This document shows positions 18,659-27,804 of a stretch of 64,000 nt of DNA, piece by piece. Under the pieces are notes generated by a model. The model was given only the letters and a program-made list of their open reading frames with translations. It searched no databases and was not told the origin of the DNA. The stretch spans positions 1 to 64,000 of the forward strand of contig JAGNIU010000002.1 in assembly GCA_018000995.1 (NCBI GenBank). The letters are read 5' to 3'. The translations under genes were made by a program, and so were the position numbers. The DNA is from Bacteroidia bacterium. GTDB lineage: Bacteria > Bacteroidota > Bacteroidia > B-17B0 > Aurantibacillaceae. Positions within the stretch are counted from its first letter, which is position 1; each line of letters begins with the position of its first letter.

Positions 18659-19663
18659 TTATTCGATGATGAATTTTCCTGATTTTTTGTAATCAGCACC
18701 AACAACCTGATAAAGATATAATCCGTTATTGAAGCCTGACATATCAAAAGCATTTAGTTTATCGCCTTCAAGATTGTGAGAAGAAACTACTTTACCTGTT
18801 AAATCATAAATGGTAAGAACAGCATTATCATCACTTCTCTTTGTAAAATCAACGTAAGCGAATTTATTATAACTGTATACTTTAATATTCTGTTCTCTAT
18901 TTATATTCTCTGCAACTTTAGTTGAATTATAAATTGGCAATAAATCATCTAACCATAGCTTACTTCCATTACCGGTAAAGCCTGGCGCTGTTGTTAATTG
19001 ATTAGCAGAAGAGGTTACGTTAATCATAATATAAGAAGGAGTTGCAGCGCTAGTATAAGTAAATGGAACGCTAAAACGTTTCCAAGTAGTATTGTTAGAC
19101 ATTGCAGTTAAGAACAATGCATCGCCAATTTTATTCATTGAAGAATCAGGATGATTACTTGCTACAGGAATTTCAGGATCGTAATAATGTCCTTTGTGTA
19201 ATATGGCACGAATTTTTCCTTGTTCACTTGAGGCTCCTGTACCTGAAGTAGCTTGAGTGTACTGATACCATCCTGTTAAACTATCCGGACGTCCGGTAAA
19301 AGCCATTCTTCTAATATCTGTTCCTGCAATTGTACTTAGAAAACCTTCGTTTTTGTTTGAACTTGGCGCATTAACAATTCCGGTTGTAACGTTTCCGTTA
19401 ACAACTGCAATAATGTAATACTTGGTTTCAACACGAGCTGAGGAAGTGCCTGCGTGTTTAATGGTCATATCCTGGTAACAAGTTTGTGGGCCTGACGAGG
19501 CTAATCCTGTACCGGACTTATTAGAGTACCATCCATTAGGCTCTGTTGAAACTCCCGGAGATGCGTTTCCTCCCCATAGTTCAAAACCTGCATTTCCAAT
19601 GCTTGTTTGTGCTGTGGTGTAAATTGAAGTTGCAATTAAAAAAAGAGTAAATAATTTTTTCAT
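18659..19663 (-). CDS. secreted T9SS type A cargo protein with PCMD/CBM-like domain
   Basis: 334 residues. A signal peptide (ends IYTTAQT) is followed by a beta-rich domain with N-terminal GFELWGG and a late LWLDDLLPIY strand, the pattern of putative carbohydrate-binding (PCMD-like) jelly rolls. The last 80 residues are a type A sorting domain: AVLTIYDLTGKVVSS, then MSGFNNGLYLYQVVG and a basic end KKSGKFIIE. The protein is expected to cross the outer membrane through T9SS and be released or anchored after C-terminal cleavage. It has its own -7 motif upstream and a terminator downstream, so it is probably transcribed alone. The ligand is unknown. Confidence 0.85.
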   Translation of the reverse strand: MKKLFTLFLIATSIYTTAQTSIGNAGFELWGGNASPGVSTEPNGWYSNKSGTGLASSGPQTCYQDMTIKHAGTSSARVETKYYIIAVVNGNVTTGIVNAPSSNKNEGFLSTIAGTDIRRMAFTGRPDSLTGWYQYTQATSGTGASSEQGKIRAILHKGHYYDPEIPVASNHPDSSMNKIGDALFLTAMSNNTTWKRFSVPFTYTSAATPSYIMINVTSSANQLTTAPGFTGNGSKLWLDDLLPIYNSTKVAENINREQNIKVYSYNKFAYVDFTKRSDDNAVLTIYDLTGKVVSSHNLEGDKLNAFDMSGFNNGLYLYQVVGADYKKSGKFIIE

Positions 19664-19685
19664 GCGCGGGTTTTTATTGGTTAAA

Positions 19686-19693
19686 CAAAATTA
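19686..19693 (-). promoter_or_regulatory. candidate -7 promoter element
   Basis: Minus strand reads TAATTTTG, matching TAnnTTTG, 22 bp upstream of the T9SS protein start at 19663. No clear -33 box is seen. Confidence 0.5.
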
Positions 19694-19738
19694 AATAAAT
19701 TAGAGTACAGTTATTAAGTCTTGCGACTAATATATTAA

Positions 19739-21961
19739 CTAGTTTGTCTTATTAATTATTTTCAGAGTGCTTTCACCTATAACCTTAAAGGCAGTGCGAC
19801 GATTTTTTTGGTGAGCCGCTTCAAATTCTTCGCTCTTAGGTACCATTTTGTTGATTTCCGCTTCCGGTATTATAGGTTGTTTTTCGCCCCAACCTTTAGC
19901 AATTAGACGGTCTTTTTTAATGCCCTTAGAAATTAAATAATCAACACAAGATTGAGCGCGGGCTTGTGATAAACGCTCGTTATAAGCATCGTTACCGCGC
20001 GCATCGGTGTGCGCATTAATAGCAACTGAAAGATTATCATTAAGATTTAATAAGTCAACAATCTTATCTAAGTTCTCTTTTGATTTCGGACGTAAAGTAG
20101 CTTTATCAAAGTCGTACTCAATTCCTTCAATCTCAACTTCGCCATCAGGAATTTTGCTTAAAAAGAAATCTTGTTCTAAATGTGTGGTCTCCGTTAAACC
20201 TTTTGTAGCCTTACTTGCTTTATCAGCTAAATATTTTGTTTTTTGAGCCTTCATGAAGAATTCTCTGTCGGGCTTTAAAGCAGTAAAATAATATCCTTTC
20301 TCGTCGGTAACAACATATAAGGGTTCATCATCACCATGTACGTCCGAAATAGTTACAAGTGCGCCCGGAATCGGATCGTTAGTTACCGCATCAAATACAT
20401 AACCACTTATATCAAAAAATATAGGTGCATTTAGGAATTCATATATATCATAACAATGTCCACCTTCACAAGGTTCTCTATCACTAGAAAAGAAGCCGCG
20501 TTGCTGAGTTCTTTCCATAATAAAATAAGCATCATCCTTACTAGAATTAAAAGGACCTCCCATGTTTTTTGGGAAAGTGTAAACAGAATCATCTACATTA
20601 AATGAGGCTTTAAAAATATCTAAGCCACCCATACCCGGTAAGCCGTTAGATGCAAAGTATAAAGTATTAGAAACACCATGGTAGAAAGGCGACATCTCAT
20701 CGCCAGCGGTGTTAATATTTCTTCCTAAATTTTTTGGTGGACCAATCTGTCCTTCTTCATCAATCACACATTCCCAAATATCAAAGCCTCCAAAACCACC
20801 AGGGCGGTTTGATGAATAATATAAACGCGTTCCATTAAAATTCACAAATGGATGCATAGATTTTTTTCCGGGTAAATTCACATTCTCACCCAACTTAAAA
20901 GCTTCGAAAAATTTACCATCGGTCATTTTGGCCATAAAAATAAATACCTCATCACGGTTTACTTCACTCCATCTGGTAAATAACATCACCTCATCAGGGG
21001 TGATATATCCTGCACCTTCATGCAAAACAGAGTTAACCGGCCTTCCGAAGTTTATTGGCCTTTGCCAAACACTGTCTAAACATTCTGTATAATATAAATC
21101 ACAAAGGAATTTTGAGTCTTGTTTTTCAGGATCGTTAACAACACCATTACGACGGGCACTTGTAAATATTATTTTATTAGGACTTAAATAATACTGAGGC
21201 GCAAAGTTGGCTGTACCTTTGTTAAAGATTAAAGTATCAAACATTCTTACAATCACTTCACGTTTTACGTTAGTCATTGTATCCAAAGCAAAATAACAAC
21301 TCGATTCCTTTTTCTGAGCAATGAGCATTAACGAATCATTCTCGGGTGAATGTGTTACAAATTCATCAAACTCAACTAAAGCTTCGTTGTACTTTTTTAA
21401 GGCCATTAAAGATACGCCATAATAATAACGCGCATCGGGATAAGCATTTCTATCGACACAGGTTTTATAAGTTTTTGCGGCGTTTTTATAATCTGCATTT
21501 AAGCGATAAGAGTTTGCTAATTTCCAATAAACATAATCGGTACTGGTAATAGGATTGAATTTAGGTGTAGGTTTTTTCTTGCGGGAAGTATCGCCTGATA
21601 TTGCTTGTACGCTATCCGTTTTTACTTGGGTTGAATCTTTTTTTGTTTTTCTTAGTTGTAACTCAGGAACCTTTACTAATGATTTCATTTTAAGGTTTAC
21701 CATTTGTGCTTCGTAAGGCAAAACAAAAATATCTAACACTGTTGTGTCGTCTAAAACCTTAGCATAATATGCTGCAGCGGTAGCCCAATCCTTAGCTTTA
21801 TAAGCATTCTCGGCGGTTAACATCCATAACTTTTTTGATTGGCTAAAAGAAATGCTGCTAAGTGCAATTAAAAAAACAAGGCTTAGCTTTTTTATGCTGC
21901 CGCCAATAAAAAATTTGCGGCTAAAATTGTGTATGTGAAAAAGGGGATGTTGGGATTTCAT
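19739..21961 (-). CDS. PorE-like OmpA family protein (TPR, beta-propeller, CRD, OmpA)
   Basis: 740 residues with this order: signal region (hydrophobic about residues 26-41), TPRs (about 45-230), PD40/beta-propeller blades (about 250-530; FFSSDREP, YYSSNRPGGFGGFDIWE, YFASNGLPGMGGLDIF), carboxypeptidase-regulatory-like domain (about 540-610; GYVFDAVTNDPIPGALVTI) and a C-terminal OmpA peptidoglycan-binding domain (INAHTDARGNDAYNERLSQAR). This is the architecture of PorE, a periplasmic T9SS protein linking the machine to peptidoglycan. It is 3 bp downstream of a PorP/SprF gene, supporting a T9SS role. Many Bacteroidota carry several paralogues, so it may serve this locus rather than be the core PorE. 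The n-region is unusually long (about 25 residues). Confidence 0.88.
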   Translation of the reverse strand: MKSQHPLFHIHNFSRKFFIGGSIKKLSLVFLIALSSISFSQSKKLWMLTAENAYKAKDWATAAAYYAKVLDDTTVLDIFVLPYEAQMVNLKMKSLVKVPELQLRKTKKDSTQVKTDSVQAISGDTSRKKKPTPKFNPITSTDYVYWKLANSYRLNADYKNAAKTYKTCVDRNAYPDARYYYGVSLMALKKYNEALVEFDEFVTHSPENDSLMLIAQKKESSCYFALDTMTNVKREVIVRMFDTLIFNKGTANFAPQYYLSPNKIIFTSARRNGVVNDPEKQDSKFLCDLYYTECLDSVWQRPINFGRPVNSVLHEGAGYITPDEVMLFTRWSEVNRDEVFIFMAKMTDGKFFEAFKLGENVNLPGKKSMHPFVNFNGTRLYYSSNRPGGFGGFDIWECVIDEEGQIGPPKNLGRNINTAGDEMSPFYHGVSNTLYFASNGLPGMGGLDIFKASFNVDDSVYTFPKNMGGPFNSSKDDAYFIMERTQQRGFFSSDREPCEGGHCYDIYEFLNAPIFFDISGYVFDAVTNDPIPGALVTISDVHGDDEPLYVVTDEKGYYFTALKPDREFFMKAQKTKYLADKASKATKGLTETTHLEQDFFLSKIPDGEVEIEGIEYDFDKATLRPKSKENLDKIVDLLNLNDNLSVAINAHTDARGNDAYNERLSQARAQSCVDYLISKGIKKDRLIAKGWGEKQPIIPEAEINKMVPKSEEFEAAHQKNRRTAFKVIGESTLKIINKTN

Positions 21962-21964
21962 AAA

Positions 21965-22957
21965 TTACAAACGAGGGCAGTTTCTTACTTCTTTTAAATT
22001 TTTCTTTCCTGCTAAATAAGTAAATGATATTTCAAATGCTCCTCGTGTTTTAGAAGCTGTTTTTAAAGTAGAGGTGTTAAAATCATAACCAAACTTAAAA
22101 ATGTAATTGTCTTTTCTAAATCCTGCATAAACAATACTCGCATCTTTTGCACGGTAAGTGAATCCTGCTAGCAGGAAAAACTTATCATTTTTAAAATAAT
22201 AACCTGCATCGAAAGCATAAGTTTGTTCGAAGGCTGTTCCTTGACTCATTACTAATACTTTCGGGATCACGTATAATAACTCGCTGATATTTACACGTAC
22301 ACCTCCATGTCCGTAAATACGAATTGGTAAATGGTTGGCCTGATCGAAAAATGTTTCTTTTGGTTGTGTTAAGTTAAAACCTGATACACCAATAAATGGA
22401 TTAAGCCGGGATTGTTGTTTTGAAAAGAAATACAATAAACCTGCATTTAACTGAGGCAATATTTGAGATTGACGTGTGAATTTTTCGTTAGTAGGTAATC
22501 CAGTATCAAAACTACCACCATTAGTTGATGTGTATTGATTATCGAAAGTGTACAACTTATACTCCACCTGTTTTTGAGTAAAGCCGCCTTGTAAACCGAA
22601 TGACAATTGATGAAACTTTTTCTTGTCTAACGGCACAGTGTAAGCAGCGGATAACATTCCTTGAAATACATTATAGTTACCAATACCTGCACGCATTTCT
22701 ATTATCTGAATACCAAATCCCCACTTACCCTTAGGCATATCAGCACTAATTAATGCTGTATTGTAAGGTTTATATGCAACCGAATTCCATTGATTACGAT
22801 ATTGTGCATGCACTCTAAATTTAGCATCAATAACACCAGTCATAGCCGGATTTAAAAACAACGGACCGCAATCGTATAACGATAAGTGAAAATCCTGTGC
22901 TTTACTTTTTCCAATAAAGACAACAGAAATAACTATGTATAAAAATATCTTTTTCAT
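21965..22957 (-). CDS. PorP/SprF family outer-membrane protein, copy 2
   Basis: 330 residues. A signal peptide is followed by the family opening HLSLYDCGPLFLNPAMTG and RVHAQYRNQWNSVAYKPYNT, then barrel strands and family-typical AYTVPLDKKKFHQLSFGLQGG. SprF of Flavobacterium johnsoniae is needed for secretion or anchoring of the type B CTD adhesin SprB, encoded beside it. Here the type B cargo gene lies immediately upstream (6 bp gap) and a PorE-like gene downstream (3 bp gap). The direct inference is a dedicated outer-membrane partner for the 1255-residue cargo. Confidence 0.92.
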   Translation of the reverse strand: MKKIFLYIVISVVFIGKSKAQDFHLSLYDCGPLFLNPAMTGVIDAKFRVHAQYRNQWNSVAYKPYNTALISADMPKGKWGFGIQIIEMRAGIGNYNVFQGMLSAAYTVPLDKKKFHQLSFGLQGGFTQKQVEYKLYTFDNQYTSTNGGSFDTGLPTNEKFTRQSQILPQLNAGLLYFFSKQQSRLNPFIGVSGFNLTQPKETFFDQANHLPIRIYGHGGVRVNISELLYVIPKVLVMSQGTAFEQTYAFDAGYYFKNDKFFLLAGFTYRAKDASIVYAGFRKDNYIFKFGYDFNTSTLKTASKTRGAFEISFTYLAGKKNLKEVRNCPRL

Positions 22958-22963
22958 TTTCTG

Positions 22964-25900
22964 TTATCTTAATATAGTGACGTCGCCTGTTTTTCGAACC
23001 GACTTATTATTAAACATATCTACATCTAAAACCCAGACATAAACACCAAGCGGCGCATCTTGTCCTTTGTAGGTACCGTCCCATCCTATTTTCTGGTCTG
23101 TAGTTTCAAAAACTAATTCGCCCCAACTATTATATAGTCTGAAAATCATTTTTTCAAAAGGTCCGCCTTTTACAAATAACAAATCATTGTTTCCGTCTTT
23201 ATTTGGAGTAAATGCTGTAGGTACTAAAGGCAATAAGGTAACCTCAATTGATTTTGTAATAGAATCTCTACAGCCGTTATTATCAATTACAGTAAGCGTG
23301 ATATAGTAATTACCTTGATTGTTATAAAAGTGAGTTGGATTTTGTCCACTCGCACTTATTGAATCACCAAAATTCCAAAACCAATTAACAATTGAATTAC
23401 TTGGGGTTGAGAAATCTGAAAAATAAACTGTTTCTAATGCAAGTGTTGGATTGTTTGTCATTCCAAATTCAGCAGTAGGTTCAGGATTTACAGTTACCGG
23501 TTTAGAAATTGAAGATTGACAACCTTTATCAGAAGTAACAATTAAATTAACGTTATATAAACCGGCAGCTGTATAAGTATGTATTGGGAATTGATTAGTT
23601 GCTAACCCACCATCAGCAAAATTCCAATTCCAACTTACAACTGTGTCAGGACTGTTTACAAATGAAAGATCAGTAAATGTTGTTGGTAATGATTGGCAAG
23701 CGTTACTAAAATTAAAATCAGCAACAGGTAAACTATTAATAGTAATAGGTTTTTGAATGGAATCGATACAACCATTGGCTCCTGTAACAACATAAGTAAC
23801 AGTATATGTATTTGCTAAAGTATAAGTGTGTACAGGATTACCTGTGTTAATTGCAGTGAAACCATCTCCAAAATCCCACGTTTGAAAAACAATACCCGGG
23901 CTTGATAAATCAGAAAAATTAACCTGACTATTTACACAAGAATTGCCATTCGTAAAGTTTGCAGTAGGTGAATTCTTAAATGTTATTTTTAAAGTGTCCT
24001 TAACCGCATTACATCCTTTATTATTTGTCGAAGCCAAAGTAAATGTTACAGAACCTGTTAGAATATCGGAACCACTAGGACTATAACTTCCGTTTAAAGT
24101 AGTATTGTTAGGTGTAAAAGTTCCTGTTCCGCTGGATGCCCACTGACCTGTTCCGGTAAATCCTGTAATCACACCATTTAGAAGTACATTGGCGTTATTA
24201 CATACTGAAGTGTTAATGCCGGCATTAACATAAGGTAATTTTAAAATATCAATACGGATTGTATCAGTTTCAGGGATCGGACAAATTCCTTGTGCAGAAA
24301 TAACAAAAATAACATAACCTTGAATGGTATCATTAACACTCATGGTGTAAGTTGGATTTATAACATTGATATTACTGAATGCGCCTGTTCCGGAAATAGC
24401 TGTCCACGTAGGTGTAGTGGCTGCGCTTTGGAAAGTAGCAGAACCATTCAAATTAATAATAAATGCGCTTGCACAAATTGTATCGTTTGGTCCGGCAGTT
24501 ACAACAGGCTTCGGGAAAATATTAATATTAAGAGTGTTGTTTACCGCTGCACATAAACCATTATTTGTTGAAGTTAGCGTTAATGTAACAACGCCTCCAC
24601 TTGCTAATTCAGCAGCGCTTAAAACGTAATTTGTATTAAATGTTGTATCAGTAGGTGTAAAATAACCGCCGCCATTTGTTGACCAAACACCAGTACCAAT
24701 TCCACCTGTTATTGTTGCTCCTGAAACGGCAACTGTTGGTGTGTTAGTACAAACATTTATATCAGGTGGGGTAGAAACTACAGGAGGGTTTGTAAAATTA
24801 ATAATGACTTGATCATTTGCTGCCACGCAACCACCAATCGATGCTAAGGTTAAAGTAGCAGATCCTGCGGAAGCATCTCCAGGTGAAGGCGTATAGGTTG
24901 TTACCATAGCCGTTGGCGGGAAGAAAATACCTGTTCCGCCACTCCATGTTTGTCCGGGTGCACCCGTAACAACTCCTGTTAGGTTTATAGGCGTTAAATT
25001 ATTTTTACATCTTGTTATTACTGAAGGTGTAGCTGTTACAGAAGGGCCTTGCACAATATTTAAAGTAACCACATCACTAATGTTTCTACAATTACCGGTT
25101 GAGGTTAAAGTGAATGTTAAACTGCTTTGCAATAATTGTAATGGCGTAAGAGTATAAACACCACTAACTGTTGTTATAGAGGAAGTGTAAGCGCTTAACG
25201 ACCCTGTTGGGGTTGTCCAATATCCTGTTATCGCACCACCTGAAATTGTTCCGGTGAGTGCCACTGTATTTGTTGCGCCTGCACAAACTGTAAAGTCAGG
25301 ACCAGCAGTAATATTAACCTTACGACGGAAAGTAGACATATAATGGAATAAACCACCTGTACCAACATCTCCATTAATAATACCAAGAGCAAATACATCT
25401 GTACTGTTTCTGATTTCGTGAGCTCCAATAGGAATTACACCAATCGCAAATTGTTTTTGCGCACCCATCCATCCCGGAGGACCAGGCACTACGGAAAAAT
25501 CGGCAGCGGTTAATAAAGTTGCATTACCATTAATGGTAAAATTACCTTCATTGCCCGCTCTACATAATACGTTTAAGAGGAAAGGTTGAGTGTTATTACG
25601 TGAAAACACAACGGTATCTGAACCTGCACACTCTAACGGTGGTAATATTGCTCCGCCCGATTCGCAACCATAACCACTGGTTTGCCAAACGTAAACCGGT
25701 TTACTAGCCTGAACAGAAGTTAAAGGATTTACAATTGGATATTGTTTCGTGTCTCCTTTATTCAAAGTATAAGTTGTTGGAGTTCCATCGTCAATTGTAA
25801 TTTGTGTAAAGTTATCGGTTGCAACAACGAAAATACTTTCTGCCGATAAAGGAAACATAAATCCTTTATTAGCAATATAAGAATCACCAACAACATCAAC

Positions 25901-26731
25901 AGGAACAATTTGATCACCAATTAAATCATAACAACCTCCACCGGCCGTTCTAACAGAGTCATCAGCAACTGTAACTGAAATAGGATGGTTTGATACAACG
26001 ATCGTACCACCTAAATTTTGTCCGGGATTAACTGTATTTGTGTTAATAGTTACATTTTCGACTGTATAAACATCACCTGTATTCATCCCAACACTATAGG
26101 TGATGTTTGCCAAATGACCAACAACGTTGCAACGAGGTGTAATCCAAACAACAGTGCCTGGCATGGTAGCAACAATGTTAATCTGTTGCTTTGGTTTTGT
26201 ATTAATACCATCACCATTTAAATCGCCTGTAATGTTTTGGTTATTCCAGGTGTTTTGAAAAGGACAAACAAACTCAGTACCTAAACCGTTTTGTCCTTTT
26301 AATGAAAATGTTTCCGGATTATTAAAACCTGGAGCTCTTGTAACAACGTCATAAACTGCTGTTATTTTGTTCGACGAGGTTATTTTTAATCCATACGGTA
26401 AAACTGCGTTTGCAGGGCGTGACTCTAAAGAATCGTAAGCAAAATTAGTTGTTCCTGCTGCTGCATCTCTCCAAAAAGTATAATCAAAAGCACGTGATGC
26501 AGGGATCGTAAATGTAGTATCGTATTTGTTTGGTAAAATAGCGGCCGGTTGTCGTATACGCACAACAGTACCTGCGTTACCTGCAATATGAACTTTAACA
26601 GCATCTTTCCATGTGTGATCCGGTGTTACCCAAGGAGCAGCGAACCAGAAAACAGTATCTATCTGCGAAAACACTGAAGTGAATTTCATCATGCAGAATA
26701 AAACAAATACTATTACTTTAACTTTTTTCAT
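22964..26731 (-). CDS. T9SS type B surface protein: IgGFc-binding-like N-domain, Ig-like repeats, PKD, CHU_C (copy 2)
   Basis: 1255 residues with a signal peptide. Residues about 25-470 resemble the IgGFc-binding N-terminal domain family (FWFAAPWVTPDH; GLKITSSNKITAVYDV; QIVPVDVVGDSYI; VYVWQTSGYGCESGGAILPP). Then come five Ig-like repeats (about 475-900), each with a leading Cys and a TGxWxxxxG turn. Three PKD domains follow (about 905-1155; QTWDFGDGF, WNWNFADGG, WFWNFGDS). The end is a type B sorting domain (gliding motility-associated; TAFTPNKDGNNDLLFVKGG, then GWDGTYKGQDAPLGVYVW). The protein is predicted to be displayed on the cell surface and to stick to surfaces, cells or glycans. Its PorP/SprF partner is 6 bp downstream. 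It is a close architectural duplicate of the protein at 27804-31247. Confidence 0.9.
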   Translation of the reverse strand: MKKVKVIVFVLFCMMKFTSVFSQIDTVFWFAAPWVTPDHTWKDAVKVHIAGNAGTVVRIRQPAAILPNKYDTTFTIPASRAFDYTFWRDAAAGTTNFAYDSLESRPANAVLPYGLKITSSNKITAVYDVVTRAPGFNNPETFSLKGQNGLGTEFVCPFQNTWNNQNITGDLNGDGINTKPKQQINIVATMPGTVVWITPRCNVVGHLANITYSVGMNTGDVYTVENVTINTNTVNPGQNLGGTIVVSNHPISVTVADDSVRTAGGGCYDLIGDQIVPVDVVGDSYIANKGFMFPLSAESIFVVATDNFTQITIDDGTPTTYTLNKGDTKQYPIVNPLTSVQASKPVYVWQTSGYGCESGGAILPPLECAGSDTVVFSRNNTQPFLLNVLCRAGNEGNFTINGNATLLTAADFSVVPGPPGWMGAQKQFAIGVIPIGAHEIRNSTDVFALGIINGDVGTGGLFHYMSTFRRKVNITAGPDFTVCAGATNTVALTGTISGGAITGYWTTPTGSLSAYTSSITTVSGVYTLTPLQLLQSSLTFTLTSTGNCRNISDVVTLNIVQGPSVTATPSVITRCKNNLTPINLTGVVTGAPGQTWSGGTGIFFPPTAMVTTYTPSPGDASAGSATLTLASIGGCVAANDQVIINFTNPPVVSTPPDINVCTNTPTVAVSGATITGGIGTGVWSTNGGGYFTPTDTTFNTNYVLSAAELASGGVVTLTLTSTNNGLCAAVNNTLNINIFPKPVVTAGPNDTICASAFIINLNGSATFQSAATTPTWTAISGTGAFSNINVINPTYTMSVNDTIQGYVIFVISAQGICPIPETDTIRIDILKLPYVNAGINTSVCNNANVLLNGVITGFTGTGQWASSGTGTFTPNNTTLNGSYSPSGSDILTGSVTFTLASTNNKGCNAVKDTLKITFKNSPTANFTNGNSCVNSQVNFSDLSSPGIVFQTWDFGDGFTAINTGNPVHTYTLANTYTVTYVVTGANGCIDSIQKPITINSLPVADFNFSNACQSLPTTFTDLSFVNSPDTVVSWNWNFADGGLATNQFPIHTYTAAGLYNVNLIVTSDKGCQSSISKPVTVNPEPTAEFGMTNNPTLALETVYFSDFSTPSNSIVNWFWNFGDSISASGQNPTHFYNNQGNYYITLTVIDNNGCRDSITKSIEVTLLPLVPTAFTPNKDGNNDLLFVKGGPFEKMIFRLYNSWGELVFETTDQKIGWDGTYKGQDAPLGVYVWVLDVDMFNNKSVRKTGDVTILR

Positions 26732-26748
26732 TTTATATTATATATAAA

Positions 26749-27804
26749 TTAATCTTTTTTAGGTTCTGAAGTGTTTTCAGGTGTTTTGTTTTCCTCTTTT
26801 TTTTCAGGACTTACTTCTTCAGTTTTCAATTCAGTAGGTGTTGTTTTTTTATTTTTTAAACTTTGCTTAATGCTGTTGTCTTTAATTTTAAATTGCTCTT
26901 CATCTGCATTCACTACTTTCTTCTTAATGAAATTATAGTTCAAACTAATTTCGTGACTACCTTGATTATATTTTCTTATTGTAGACATAGAGTAGTCGTA
27001 GGCATAAGCGATGTTTAGCTTTTTAATAACTGTAACGCCCATCATAAAACTTACAGCATCATCGGTACGGTAGTTGCCGCCAATCCAAACCATATCTTTA
27101 AACGACAATTTCATAGTGTATTCTAACTGAGCAGGAACCGGCTCGTTATACTTTAATAATATTGAAGGCTGAAGAGCAAAATCTTTACTCAATTTAAAAT
27201 TATAACCAATAACTGAATAATAATGCGGCGTTAATCTGCCGGTAGGATTTTTCCATCTGATTTTGTTATTCAACATGTTCATGTCAGATAAACCAAAGAA
27301 AAATCTCTCTCCGTAGAAATAAATTCCGGCATTAGCATCTAGTACGTTTGCGTTAAGCGTATTTCCTGTTAAGTAATCGTCGCCTTTATCATATGCGTTT
27401 ACATCATACAATCTAACCGTGTATTGTTTTACTCCACCAGATAATCCAAAACTTAACCTTGTTTTTTTTGTAACCTTAACGTTATAAGCAAAAGTTACAT
27501 AACCTGTGTTTGTGGATATTAATCCTGTTTTATCTGATACAATCATTCCTCCAACCGCAACATTTTTCGCTTTTTTAAGTGGCCCGTGTAACGAGATTAA
27601 ATAAGTTTTTGGTGCGCCCTCAAAACCTACCCACTGATTACGGTAATTAATATTAGCCTGAGCGTAAGGCTTAGAACCAACTACTGCCGGATTATAAGCG
27701 TAACTGTTTAATAAATAGTTTGTATAAAGGGATTGCTGTTGAGCTTTTCCGAAAAACGAAAATGCAAAACAAATAACAACAGCTATTTTAAAATTCTTAT
27801 TCAT
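26749..27804 (-). CDS. PorP/SprF family outer-membrane protein, copy 1, with charged C-terminal tail
   Basis: 351 residues. The signal peptide ends FGKAQQQ, followed by the family signature LYTNYLLNSYAYNPAVVGS and ANINYRNQWVGFEGAPKTY, then barrel strands to about residue 290 (SHEISLNYNF). Unlike copy 2 it carries a further 60 or so residues rich in Lys, Glu, Pro and Thr with no strand pattern. The gene overlaps the upstream type B cargo gene by 1 bp and precedes the second cargo gene by 17 bp. It is probably the dedicated translocon-associated partner of the 1147-residue cargo. The tail could contact peptidoglycan or other T9SS parts; this is only inference. Confidence 0.92.
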   Translation of the reverse strand: MNKNFKIAVVICFAFSFFGKAQQQSLYTNYLLNSYAYNPAVVGSKPYAQANINYRNQWVGFEGAPKTYLISLHGPLKKAKNVAVGGMIVSDKTGLISTNTGYVTFAYNVKVTKKTRLSFGLSGGVKQYTVRLYDVNAYDKGDDYLTGNTLNANVLDANAGIYFYGERFFFGLSDMNMLNNKIRWKNPTGRLTPHYYSVIGYNFKLSKDFALQPSILLKYNEPVPAQLEYTMKLSFKDMVWIGGNYRTDDAVSFMMGVTVIKKLNIAYAYDYSMSTIRKYNQGSHEISLNYNFIKKKVVNADEEQFKIKDNSIKQSLKNKKTTPTELKTEEVSPEKKEENKTPENTSEPKKD

